A stretch of DNA of 24,939 nt from an uncultured bacterium (GTDB taxonomy: Bacteria; Bacillota; Clostridia; Christensenellales; Borkfalkiaceae), in the NCBI GenBank assembly GCA_934871445.1, contig CAKXBD010000014.1, positions 1-24,939 of the forward strand. Reading direction: 5' to 3'. The stretch's first letter is position 1, and each line of letters opens with the position of its first letter. Below are positions 7,544-14,594 of this stretch, one piece after another. The notes beneath the pieces are model-generated. The model saw only the letters and a list, made by a program, of their open reading frames with translations. It was not told the origin of the DNA and made no database searches. The position numbers and the translations under genes were made by a program.

Positions 7544-8596
7544 TCACTCGTCCATATCGAACAAGGAGATCTGAGCCTTCGCCTTTTCCCCCATTTTCAG
7601 GCCCATGTGCTCGTATCCGCCTTTGAGGCAGATGCGGCCGCGCGGAGTGCGCGCGATAAATCCGAGCTGCAAAAGATACGGCTCGTACACGTCCTCTATG
7701 GTATTTACGTCCTCGTTTATGGTCGCTGCCAGAGTTTCCAGCCCCGTAGGTCCGCCGCCGAATTTTTCTATCAGGGCGCGGAGCAGATTTCTGTCCGTTT
7801 CATCTAACCCGAGGGGATCGATTTCCAGCCTTTCGAGCGCAAACTTCGCGTCCGCGAGCGTAACGGCGCTGTTTCCCTTTACGGCGGAGAAATCTCTCAC
7901 CCGCTTCAAAAGCCTGTTTGCGATACGCGGAGTTCCGCGGCTTCTTTTAGCGATTTCAGCCGCCGCCTCCCGCTCGATGGAAATGCCGAGGGCGGAAGCG
8001 GAACGAGTGACAATCCTTTCGAGCTCCGCGGGCGTATACATTTCGAGACGATTGATGATGCCGAATCGATCGCGGAGAGGCGAAGCGAGCAATCCCGCCC
8101 GCGTCGTCGCGCCGATGAGGGTGAATTGTTTCAAAGAAAAGCGTATATTGCGGGCGTTAGGTCCCTTCCCGACGATGATATCCAAGGCGTAGTCCTCCAT
8201 GGCGGAATAGAGAATTTCCTCCACGGAATGATTGAGCCGATGAATTTCGTCGATAAAGAGCACATCGCCTTCGTTTAAGTTTGTGAGAATGGCGGCGAGG
8301 TCGCCCGAACGTTCTATGGCGGGGCCGCTCGTCAGTTTAATCTGAACGCCCATTTCCGCGGCGATGATGTGCGCCAAAGTGGTCTTTCCCAAGCCGGGAG
8401 GGCCGTATAAAAGGACGTGATCCAATGCCTCTCCCCGCTGTTTCGCCGCGGCGATATAGACGCTCAGATTTTCCTTTACCTTTTCCTGTCCGATATAGTC
8501 CGCCATGACCTTGGGACGGAGAGCGTTTTCCTCCGCGTCATATTCGGTTTTTGTGCTGACGATTAAATTATCGCCCTCGTATTCGTCCTCAAACAT
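7544..8596 (-). CDS. ruvB: Holliday junction branch migration ATPase RuvB
   Basis: RuvB is the AAA+ motor of the RuvAB complex, which moves Holliday junctions during recombinational repair. The 350-aa protein has the family start (LRPKVMADYIGQEKVKENL), Walker A GPPGLGKTT (65-73), Walker B LFIDEIHRL, sensor region LIGATTRAG, Arg-finger motif SPLRDRFGI and the C-terminal winged helix (GGPTGLETLAATINED...EPYLLQLGFIARTPRGR). The ATG has GGAG about six bases upstream. It lies 256 bases from ruvA rather than adjacent to it, and that gap holds a tandem repeat. Confidence 0.97.
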   Translation of the reverse strand: MFEDEYEGDNLIVSTKTEYDAEENALRPKVMADYIGQEKVKENLSVYIAAAKQRGEALDHVLLYGPPGLGKTTLAHIIAAEMGVQIKLTSGPAIERSGDLAAILTNLNEGDVLFIDEIHRLNHSVEEILYSAMEDYALDIIVGKGPNARNIRFSLKQFTLIGATTRAGLLASPLRDRFGIINRLEMYTPAELERIVTRSASALGISIEREAAAEIAKRSRGTPRIANRLLKRVRDFSAVKGNSAVTLADAKFALERLEIDPLGLDETDRNLLRALIEKFGGGPTGLETLAATINEDVNTIEDVYEPYLLQLGFIARTPRGRICLKGGYEHMGLKMGEKAKAQISLFDMDE

Positions 8597-8641
8597 GTCT
8601 TTCTCCGATTTATTTTTTCGTTATACCTTTTATTTATTTTT

Positions 8642-8815
8642 CGCACGGTGCTTTCTTCTCCGCGACTTCTCCACGCCCGCACAACTCTTTCTCTTCCGAA
8701 CCTTTTCGTGTCCGAACGTTTTTTCTTCCCCGCGACTTCTCCAAGTCCGCACAACACTTTCTCTTCCGAGCCTCTTCGCGCCGCACGGTTCTTTCTTCCC
8801 TGTATCTTCGCGCCC
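8642..8815. repeat. Degenerate tandem repeat, 70-bp period, between ruvA and ruvB
   Basis: Two full copies (8642-8711, 8712-8781) and a partial third (8782-8815) share blocks such as CGCGACTTCTCCA (8661 and 8731), CCGCACAAC and CTTTCTCTTCCGA at exactly 70-base spacing. Each copy consists of two related halves of about 35 bases that begin CAC(GGT or AAC) and continue CTTTCTTCC or CTTTCTCTTCC. The minus strand, which is the ruv transcript, is purine-rich and open in all three frames across the array. No ribosome binding site with proper spacing supports translation. The flanks (8597-8641 and 8816-8852) hold nothing recognisable. Confidence 0.85.
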
Positions 8816-8852
8816 CTCTGCACATAAATCTCCGCGCGCCCGCAAGGAGGAA

Positions 8853-9464
8853 TCACACGCCCGATTGAAGGGCTTTCATGATGACTTCTTCGGTCGTCCT
8901 TGCGCCCGCGTCGTGTGCGCGCCTGACCGCGCGCACGCTCTCGGAACGGGTGAAGCCCAATCCCATCAGAGCAGATACCGCGTCCTCGTCCGCTGCCGAC
9001 AATCTGCTCTCGGCGGTCTCCGCGCCCCCCGCGGGGGAGTCGCCGCCCGCGCTCATGACTTCCGCCGCGGAAATTTTTCCGTGCAGTTCGAGAATGATTT
9101 TTTCGGCCGTCTTTTTTCCCAGCCCCTTTACGGTGCTCAGGCGTTTGACGTCGGCCGTAGCGACGGCGGCGGCGACATCTTCTCCGCTGAGTACGGATAA
9201 AATGGCGATTCCCATTTTCGGGCCGACGCCCGACACGGAAATGAGCTTCAAAAACAATTCCTTTTCTTTGAGCGAAGAAAACCCGAAAAGCGTCATGCCG
9301 TCTTCTCGTACCTGTAAATAGGTATATAATTCGGCCGTATCGCCGTTTCCGATTTTAGCGAAAGCGCTGCCGGAACAATAGGCCTCATAGCCCACCCCGT
9401 TGACGTCTATAATCACGGTTTCGGCGGTTGTAGCCGCAACCTTACCCCTCAAATATGCGATCAT
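8853..9464 (-). CDS. ruvA: Holliday junction DNA-binding protein RuvA
   Basis: RuvA binds the four-way junction as a tetramer and loads RuvB. The 203-aa protein begins MIAYLRGKV, the usual RuvA start, followed by the OB-fold domain (to about residue 65). Tandem helix-hairpin-helix motifs follow (LKLISVSGVGPKMGIAIL; RLSTVKGLGKKTAEKIILEL). A flexible Ala/Gly-rich linker (about 140-160) leads to domain III (DAVSALMGLGFTRSESVRAVRRA), which contacts RuvB. The ribosome binding site AAGGAG is eight bases before the ATG. It follows ruvC by 45 bases. Confidence 0.97.
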   Translation of the reverse strand: MIAYLRGKVAATTAETVIIDVNGVGYEAYCSGSAFAKIGNGDTAELYTYLQVREDGMTLFGFSSLKEKELFLKLISVSGVGPKMGIAILSVLSGEDVAAAVATADVKRLSTVKGLGKKTAEKIILELHGKISAAEVMSAGGDSPAGGAETAESRLSAADEDAVSALMGLGFTRSESVRAVRRAHDAGARTTEEVIMKALQSGV

Positions 9465-9509
9465 AACCGAATCTCCTTATTGAAATGCGCGCCTAAAAAA
9501 AGCACCTAT

Positions 9510-10100
9510 TTATTCCTCCCGACGGCTCCGAATCTTTTCGAGATCCATGGCCGACTTGAAATAACTTCCCGTCACGGCGTTTTTTCCTTTCGTTCGCGTG
9601 CTGTTCTCCACCGAGAACAGAGCGCCGAACCGACTGGTGAATGCGTGGCAGAGCGCGATCGCCAGAGCATCGGCGGCATCGTCCGGTCGGGGGACGCTCT
9701 TTAAGCGCAGGAGGGAAGTGACCACCTGCTGAATTTGTTTTTTATCGGCGCGGCCGTACCCCGTCAAAGCCTGCTTGATCTGCATGGGGGTATATTCGTA
9801 CAGTCTGCCGCACTTTTTGACGCAGGCGAGCATGGTAACCCCTCTCGCGTGCGCCACTGCGATGCCCGTAGTGATGTTTTTGGAAAAGAACAATTCTTCC
9901 ATGGCGATTTCTTCGGGAGAAAACCGATCGATGACGCGATTGACGCCCTCTTCCAGAATTGCGAGCCGAACGGGCAGCGTTTCTTCTTTCGGAGTCAGCA
10001 CGACTCCGTAATCGATCGCACGGCAGTTGCCGTTCCTGTCCTTGTCCACCACTCCGTAGCCGAGCGTGGCAATTCCGGGGTCTATACCGAGTATAATCAT
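9510..10100 (-). CDS. ruvC: Holliday junction resolvase RuvC
   Basis: RuvC cuts Holliday junctions symmetrically with a two-metal active site. The 196-aa protein begins MIILGIDPG. The four catalytic acids can be placed by family pattern: Asp7 (GIDPG), Glu68 (AMEELFF), Asp141 and Asp144 (DDAADALAIAL). A C-terminal extension (about residues 160-196, basic and probably disordered) makes it slightly longer than the E. coli type. The ATG has AGGAAAT directly upstream. It is the first gene of the ruvC-ruvA-ruvB-queA operon, behind a strong promoter at 10169-10197. Confidence 0.96.
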   Translation of the reverse strand: MIILGIDPGIATLGYGVVDKDRNGNCRAIDYGVVLTPKEETLPVRLAILEEGVNRVIDRFSPEEIAMEELFFSKNITTGIAVAHARGVTMLACVKKCGRLYEYTPMQIKQALTGYGRADKKQIQQVVTSLLRLKSVPRPDDAADALAIALCHAFTSRFGALFSVENSTRTKGKNAVTGSYFKSAMDLEKIRSRREE

Positions 10101-10168
10101 ATTTCCTCACTTTATGCCTTAAAAAGACTTGCCAATTTTCCGAAAAAATAGTAGAATGGTTATATTCT

Positions 10169-10197
10169 ATTGTAGCGCAACGGCTGAAAAAAGTCAA
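10169..10197 (-). promoter_or_regulatory. Sigma-A promoter of the ruvCAB-queA operon
   Basis: On the minus strand TTGACT (10192-10197) and TACAAT (10169-10174) are 17 bases apart, giving a start near 10162, about 60 bases before ruvC. The region is shared with the oppositely oriented argH gene, for which no comparably clear promoter is visible between 10200 and 10290. Confidence 0.75.
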
Positions 10198-10300
10198 GTC
10201 AAACAAACGTACGGAAAAAGAAGTTTGGAAAACATTTATCGCACGTTTTCGGAAAATTTTTTCGGTTTGTCTAAAAAATACTTCGGGAGGACCTCGGCAC

Positions 10301-11689
10301 GTGAAATTATGGGAAGGAAGGTTTGCGGCGCCCACGGCGGCGGACGCGGACAAGTTTAACGAATCTCTCTCTTTCGACAAAAAACTGTATAAGGCGGACA
10401 TCACCGCATCTCTCGCACATTCGGAAATGCTGGGCCGCTGCAACATTATCTCCGAAGAGGATAAAACGGCCATACAGGAGGGCTTGAAGTCCGTCCTTTC
10501 CGATATAGAATCGGGAAAGCTAGAAATCGCGGGACAGGAGGACATCCACTCGTTCGTGGAAAACGAATTGGTCTCCCGCATCGGCGACGCCGGGAAGCGC
10601 CTGCATACGGCGAGGAGCCGCAACGATCAGGTCGCCACCGATTTCCGTCTCTATGCGCGCGCTTCCGCGGCCGAAATACTTCGCCTGCTGAAAGAACTGA
10701 TCTCTACCCTGGTGGGGTTATCCGAAAAAAACGTAAGCCATATCATGCCCGGATATACGCATCTGAGAAAAGCGCAGCCCATCAACTGCGCGCAATATTT
10801 CAATGCCTACGGGGAAATGTTCCTTCGGGACGCGCAGCGCTTTTCGGACACCTATAAACGGATCGACGTCATGCCGCTCGGCAGCGGCGCTCTCGCGGGG
10901 ACGAGTTACCCTATCGACAGGGAAATCACAAGAACTCTGCTCGGATTTTCGGCGATGTCGCAGAATTCTCTCGACGCCGTTTCCGACAGGGATTTTGCCG
11001 CGGAATATCTCTTCGACTGTTCCCTCGTCATGGCGCATCTTTCGAGACTTTGCGAAGACACGATTTTGTATACCTCGACGGAATTCGGATTCTGGGAAAT
11101 GCCCGACGCCTATTCCACGGGCTCCTCTATCATGCCGCAAAAGAAAAATCCCGATATATGCGAATTGGTTCGCGGCAAGACGGGCAGAGTCTACGGCCAT
11201 CTCACGGCTCTGCTCACGACGATCAAGGGCGTCCCTTTGGCCTATAACAAGGATTTGCAGGAGGACAAGGAGGGTTTCTTCGACGCGGAAAAGACGGTAA
11301 AGGACTGCCTGTCCATCTATTCGGAAATGCTCAAAGCGATCACCTTGAACGTAAAGCATATGGAGGAAGCCGCCGCGGAGGATTTCACCTGCGCGACGGA
11401 TGTGGCGGACTATCTCGCAAAACGCGGAGTCCCCTTCCGCACCGCGCACGGAGTCGTCGGAAAAATCGTGCGGTATTGTCTCGAAAAGGATAAGACATTA
11501 AATAGTCTCACTTTGGAAGAATATAAGGCGCACAGCGAAGTGTTTACGGAAGATATTCTTTCCGTCGTTTCCGCACGGGCTTCGGCGGACGCGAGAAACA
11601 GCGTCGGCGGCAGCAGCACCGCCGCCGCAAAAGCGGGAATCAAAAGCCTCAAAGCGCGGTTGAGAAAGCTCCCCTCTTATGAATTCTGA
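10301..11689 (+). CDS. argH: Argininosuccinate lyase
   Basis: ArgH splits argininosuccinate into arginine and fumarate, the last step of arginine synthesis. The 462-aa protein matches family length. It has the N-terminal KLWEGRFAAPTAADADKFNESLSFD, HSFVENEL, the substrate loop TARSRNDQVATDFRLY, the TH motif GYTHLRKAQP, and the superfamily signature GSSIMPQKKNP (about 274-284) carrying the catalytic Ser. Translation starts at GTG (10301) with GGGAGG ten bases upstream; no better start is present. It stands alone: no argG neighbour, opposite genes upstream, and a tandem repeat and terminators downstream. Confidence 0.97.
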   Translation: MKLWEGRFAAPTAADADKFNESLSFDKKLYKADITASLAHSEMLGRCNIISEEDKTAIQEGLKSVLSDIESGKLEIAGQEDIHSFVENELVSRIGDAGKRLHTARSRNDQVATDFRLYARASAAEILRLLKELISTLVGLSEKNVSHIMPGYTHLRKAQPINCAQYFNAYGEMFLRDAQRFSDTYKRIDVMPLGSGALAGTSYPIDREITRTLLGFSAMSQNSLDAVSDRDFAAEYLFDCSLVMAHLSRLCEDTILYTSTEFGFWEMPDAYSTGSSIMPQKKNPDICELVRGKTGRVYGHLTALLTTIKGVPLAYNKDLQEDKEGFFDAEKTVKDCLSIYSEMLKAITLNVKHMEEAAAEDFTCATDVADYLAKRGVPFRTAHGVVGKIVRYCLEKDKTLNSLTLEEYKAHSEVFTEDILSVVSARASADARNSVGGSSTAAAKAGIKSLKARLRKLPSYEF

Positions 11690-11712
11690 AAAGGTTTTCA
11701 GCTCCGTTTTTC
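11686..11712 (+). terminator. Weak terminator-like hairpin at the argH end
   Basis: CTGAAAA and TTTTCAG form a 7-bp stem that includes the argH stop codon. The loop is very tight, and CTCCGTTTTTC follows. The stem is AT-rich, so termination may be partial; a much stronger terminator lies at 12026-12058. Confidence 0.35.
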
Positions 11713-11750
11713 TTATGCCGCACGATAACCCGCCCTTCGTCCGTTCAGGT

Positions 11751-11985
11751 AAGGGTTCGTTTCCTTTATGTCTATGCACCGATAATGGCTGAATGATCGC
11801 CGATTACGGTAAATCCATGCGCGGATTTGTTTCCTTTACGTTTATGTACCGACATTAGTCGAACAACCGCAGGTTACAGGGGATTCATGCGTGTATTCAT
11901 GCCCTGCTGTCAGTCGGACAGCCACAGGTTGTGGGCAATCCATGCGCGGATTTGTTTCCTTTACATTCATGTGGATTTCTATTTA
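11751..11985. repeat. Degenerate tandem repeat, 70-bp period, downstream of argH
   Basis: Copies lie at 11751-11820, 11821-11890, 11891-11945 (about 15 bases shorter) and 11946 to about 11985 (partial). Shared blocks are TTTGTTTCCTTTA near the start of each full copy (TTCCTTTA at 11761, 11831 and 11956) and ATCCATGCG or ATTCATGCG at the end. Copies are roughly 60-70% alike by eye. The array fills most of the gap between argH and the next operon. No gene is evident; a 64-codon frame over part of it has no ribosome binding site. Confidence 0.85.
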
Positions 11986-12025
11986 CTTGCCCGTTCGTAT
12001 ATTCTGAATACACCTCCATAAATTC

Positions 12026-12058
12026 TTTCCCGAACGAAATCGTTCGGGAAATTTTTTT
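12026..12058 (+). terminator. Strong Rho-independent terminator
   Basis: TTTCCCGAACGA (12026-12037) is perfectly complementary to TCGTTCGGGAAA (12040-12051), and seven T residues follow. It ends transcription from argH and the repeat region, just upstream of the next promoter. Confidence 0.9.
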
Positions 12059-12087
12059 ATTTTTGAAAAAAAGCTGGCAGTACTCCC

Positions 12088-12115
12088 TTGACTAAAAGAA
12101 ATTCTGTGGTATAAT
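12088..12115 (+). promoter_or_regulatory. Sigma-A-like promoter for the germination locus
   Basis: TTGACT (12088-12093) and a perfect TATAAT (12110-12115) are 16 bases apart. The start would be near 12122, leaving a leader of about 78 bases before the ATG at 12200. Sporulation germination genes are usually read by forespore sigma factors; this site looks like sigma-A, which is noteworthy if it serves the ger genes. Confidence 0.65.
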
Positions 12116-12199
12116 CCCCTTGCGACGGGCAAGCAACGGGCACAAAAAGGCGACGGTTTTTGTACCTTTTTTGAAATTGGTTCGAAAAAGGAGGCATTT

Positions 12200-12919
12200 A
12201 TGACAATTGCTCAGCTCATCGACCTTTTACGCTCCTACGGCGTCGATATTCTCATACTCGGAGCGGCGGACGCTCTGCTCACCGCTCTCATCGGAAAAAT
12301 TCCGGAAAAAATTTTGCCGAAAAAGTACTTGACGGTCATTCCTTTCCTCTTGGGATTTCTGCTTTACGCCCTTTTCTTTCCGCTCCTTAAAAATCTGTCC
12401 GCCGAAGATTTTTCCGTCGTTTTGGAACGCGGCTTCGGCGTCGGTCTGACGGCGGTTCTCTGCAATTTACTGTTCGCGCGGCTTACGGGGAAAAAAGACG
12501 GGACGAGCGGAGCCGCCTCGCTCGTAAAACAGATCCTCAAAGACTGCATAAAGGAGCCTGCTCTTACGGAAGCGGCCGAAAAAATTGCGGAGGCGTTTTT
12601 CGGGGAAACAGAAGGGACGGACGGAGACAAAACCCAAGCGGACGGCACCTCTGAAACAGACGATAAATCCGAAACAGACGGCACCCCCGAAACGGACGAT
12701 AAATCCGAAGCGGACGGCGCCCCCGAAACGGACGATAAATCCGAAACAGACAGCACCTCCGAAACGAAAAACAATGAGACCGATAAGATAAGCGAACTTC
12801 TCAAAACCTACGCTCCGCAATTGACGGACGGGGAGAGAAAAGCCCTGACGGCTCTCATTGTAGCAGTGCTGAAAGAATGGAAAACCGCAGAGACCGACGA
12901 CGCCGAAAAAAACGCTTAA
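12200..12919 (+). CDS. Membrane protein with acidic tandem-repeat linker, upstream of gerA operon
   Basis: The 239-aa protein is of unknown family. Residues 1-105 contain three hydrophobic segments (about 16-35, 46-65 and 77-95) and a PEKILPKK loop. A short helical region follows (SLVKQILKDCIKEPALTEAAEKIAEAFF, about 109-136). Residues about 140-190 are a hydrophilic Thr/Glu/Asp/Ser linker with a 12-residue repeat. The C-terminal segment (about 194-229, ISELLKTYAPQLTDGERKALTALIVAVLKEW) looks helical. It has the excellent ribosome binding site AAGGAGGCATTT. It precedes gerAA by 132 bases with no terminator having a T-run between them, so a germination-related role is possible but unproven. Its last codons contain the heptamer A AAA AAC. 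Confidence 0.8.
   Translation: MTIAQLIDLLRSYGVDILILGAADALLTALIGKIPEKILPKKYLTVIPFLLGFLLYALFFPLLKNLSAEDFSVVLERGFGVGLTAVLCNLLFARLTGKKDGTSGAASLVKQILKDCIKEPALTEAAEKIAEAFFGETEGTDGDKTQADGTSETDDKSETDGTPETDDKSEADGAPETDDKSETDSTSETKNNETDKISELLKTYAPQLTDGERKALTALIVAVLKEWKTAETDDAEKNA
12644..12766 (+). repeat. 36-bp coding tandem repeat (12-residue unit)
   Basis: Three full units (12644-12679, 12680-12715, 12716-12751) and a partial fourth encode G-T/A-S/P-E-T-D-D-K-S-E-T/A-D. Units differ at only a few bases, suggesting recent copy-number change within the linker of the membrane protein. Confidence 0.9.
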
Positions 12920-13017
12920 ATCCTCGAAAAACAAAGGCGATAAACGATCCGAAAAAGAAATCGCTCTACGTTCGAAGAACAAAAGCGGCGGACAAGGCGC
13001 AAACGAACGCAAGGGGA

Positions 13018-13040
13018 CGGCGGAGAATTTTTCTCCGCCG
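13018..13040 (+). promoter_or_regulatory. Perfect hairpin just upstream of gerAA
   Basis: CGGCGGAGAA (13018-13027) pairs with TTCTCCGCCG (13031-13040) around a TTT loop. It is followed by CTTCTTAAAG rather than a clean T-run, so it is a poor terminator. It ends 11 bases before the gerAA GTG and hides the only GGAG in the region. It could attenuate or gate gerAA expression; this is inference. Confidence 0.5.
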
Positions 13041-13051
13041 CTTCTTAAAGC

Positions 13052-14593
13052 GTGCCCGAAAAAAACGATGAACCCCTCAAAAAAATACATACTTCCCCAA
13101 AAAAGAAACATACTCGGTATGTGGAAAAATTGACGAAAAAACTCAAAGAAAATATTCAAGGCATCAAGTCGGTTTTAAGCGCTCAGGATATTCTCGTCTA
13201 TGAATTTCAGGCGGGAGACGGAACGGATTGCGCAATTGTCTATACCGACGGCATGACTAATAAACAGCTGCTCGGCGACCTCGCCGCGCGTCCGCTCGCC
13301 TCGCTCGTTCCGAGTGACGAAAAAACGGGCTTTACGCTGGACGAAATCAAGGGAGCGCTACTCTTTCCCGAGCTCAAAGAAGAGACGCAGCCCGAAAAAT
13401 TTTTCGCGGAGGTGCTCGACGGAAACAGCCTTCTCCTCGTGGACGGAATCGATACGGGACTGATCGTCGGCGCAAAAATGCTGCCCGTGCGCGCCGTGGC
13501 CGAACCGCCCACCGATATTGCGATAAAGGGACCGCGCGAGGGCTTTATCGAGGACATCAAAACGAATATGGTCCTTCTCAGAAAGCGCCTGAAAACCTCC
13601 GAACTGAAATTTGAGTTGCAAAAGGCGGGAAGGCGCTCTCAGACGAATATCGCCGTCTGCTATCTCGACGGAATCGTCGACAAAAAGGTAGCGGAAGAGG
13701 TAATCGACCGCATCAAGGAAATCGATATTGACTGTATTCCCGACTCCTCCTACGTCGCGGCGTTTATCGCTCCGCGCAAACATTCTATTTTCCGCGAAAT
13801 CGGAACGACGGAAAAGCCGGATATTCTGGCGGCAAAACTCGCGGAAGGAAGGGTGGGTATTCTGGTGGACGGTTCCCCCATCGCCCTCACCGCTCCCTTT
13901 ATCCTCACGGAGGATTTCCAAAGCAGCGAAGACTACTTCGTTTCTCCGTTTATGGCCACAATCTTCCGCGCCATACGCTTTATTGCAGTGATTATCGCGC
14001 TCCTGCTTCCCGCTTTTTACGTGACGGCGCAATTATTCAAAATGCAACTCATTCCGCTCGGCCTCATGCTGAATATCGCCAGCAGCGTGCAGGGATTGCC
14101 CCTTTCGCCCAGCCTCGAAATGTTCCTCGTGCTTCTCGTTCTGGAAGTGTTGAAGGAAGCCAGCGTGCGCATGCCCAAATACGTCGGCATGGCGCTGTCG
14201 ATCGTCGGAGCGCTCGTACTCGGAGAAGCCGCCGTGTCGGCGGGATTTTTGTCCACTCCCGCGATCATCATCGTCGCCTTTTCGGGCATCTGCCTCTATA
14301 CCGTCCCCAATTTTACGGAGACGGGCAGCATTCTGAGATGGCTGTTTCTCATCGTCGCGGGCAGTCTGGGGCCGTTCGGAATCGTGCTGCTGATCGCGTT
14401 CCTCCTCTACTATATCATCAGCGCGGACGCCTTCGGAATGCCGCTTCTGGCGCCGTTCTCGCCCTTAGTGCCTCAGGATCTCCGCGATTCTTTAATCAAA
14501 TATAACATGCAGAGCCTCAGAAGAAGGCCGAAGCTGTTCCGTTCGCCCAATAAGACAAGGTTAAAACCCTCGGGCGACAAAGGAGAAGAATAA
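13052..14593 (+). CDS. gerAA: Spore germination protein, GerA/SpoVAF family (A subunit)
   Basis: This is the A subunit of a Ger-type nutrient germinant receptor in the spore inner membrane. The 513-aa protein has the two-part family layout. A cytoplasmic N-terminal region (to about 300) contains AGRRSQTNIAVCYLDGIVDKKVAEEVIDRI, SYVAAFIAPRKHSIFREIGTTEKPDILAAKLAEGRVGILVDGSPIALTAPF and DYFVSPF. A multi-helix membrane region runs from about 304 (IRFIAVIIALLLPAFYV) with LPLSPSLEMFLVLLVLEVLKEASVRMPK and GEAAVSAGFLS. The frame is closed by TAA two codons before the GTG at 13052, which is therefore the earliest start. No ribosome binding site precedes it, and GTG at 13121 is an alternative. It is two bases from gerAB. 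Confidence 0.95.
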   Translation: MPEKNDEPLKKIHTSPKKKHTRYVEKLTKKLKENIQGIKSVLSAQDILVYEFQAGDGTDCAIVYTDGMTNKQLLGDLAARPLASLVPSDEKTGFTLDEIKGALLFPELKEETQPEKFFAEVLDGNSLLLVDGIDTGLIVGAKMLPVRAVAEPPTDIAIKGPREGFIEDIKTNMVLLRKRLKTSELKFELQKAGRRSQTNIAVCYLDGIVDKKVAEEVIDRIKEIDIDCIPDSSYVAAFIAPRKHSIFREIGTTEKPDILAAKLAEGRVGILVDGSPIALTAPFILTEDFQSSEDYFVSPFMATIFRAIRFIAVIIALLLPAFYVTAQLFKMQLIPLGLMLNIASSVQGLPLSPSLEMFLVLLVLEVLKEASVRMPKYVGMALSIVGALVLGEAAVSAGFLSTPAIIIVAFSGICLYTVPNFTETGSILRWLFLIVAGSLGPFGIVLLIAFLLYYIISADAFGMPLLAPFSPLVPQDLRDSLIKYNMQSLRRRPKLFRSPNKTRLKPSGDKGEE

Positions 14594-14594
14594 T

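Noticed and set aside
8563..8856. Three overlapping Arg/Lys/Glu-rich minus-strand frames in the ruvA-ruvB gap
   Set aside because: They arise because the repeat lacks stop codons in every frame; no start has a well-spaced ribosome binding site.
10718..11449. 243-codon minus-strand frame opposite argH
   Set aside because: It is antisense to a complete argH, with no ribosome binding site and an implausible composition.
11827..12021. 64-codon plus-strand frame across the argH-downstream repeat
   Set aside because: It has no ribosome binding site and no repeat-phase conservation, because the 70-bp unit changes frame.
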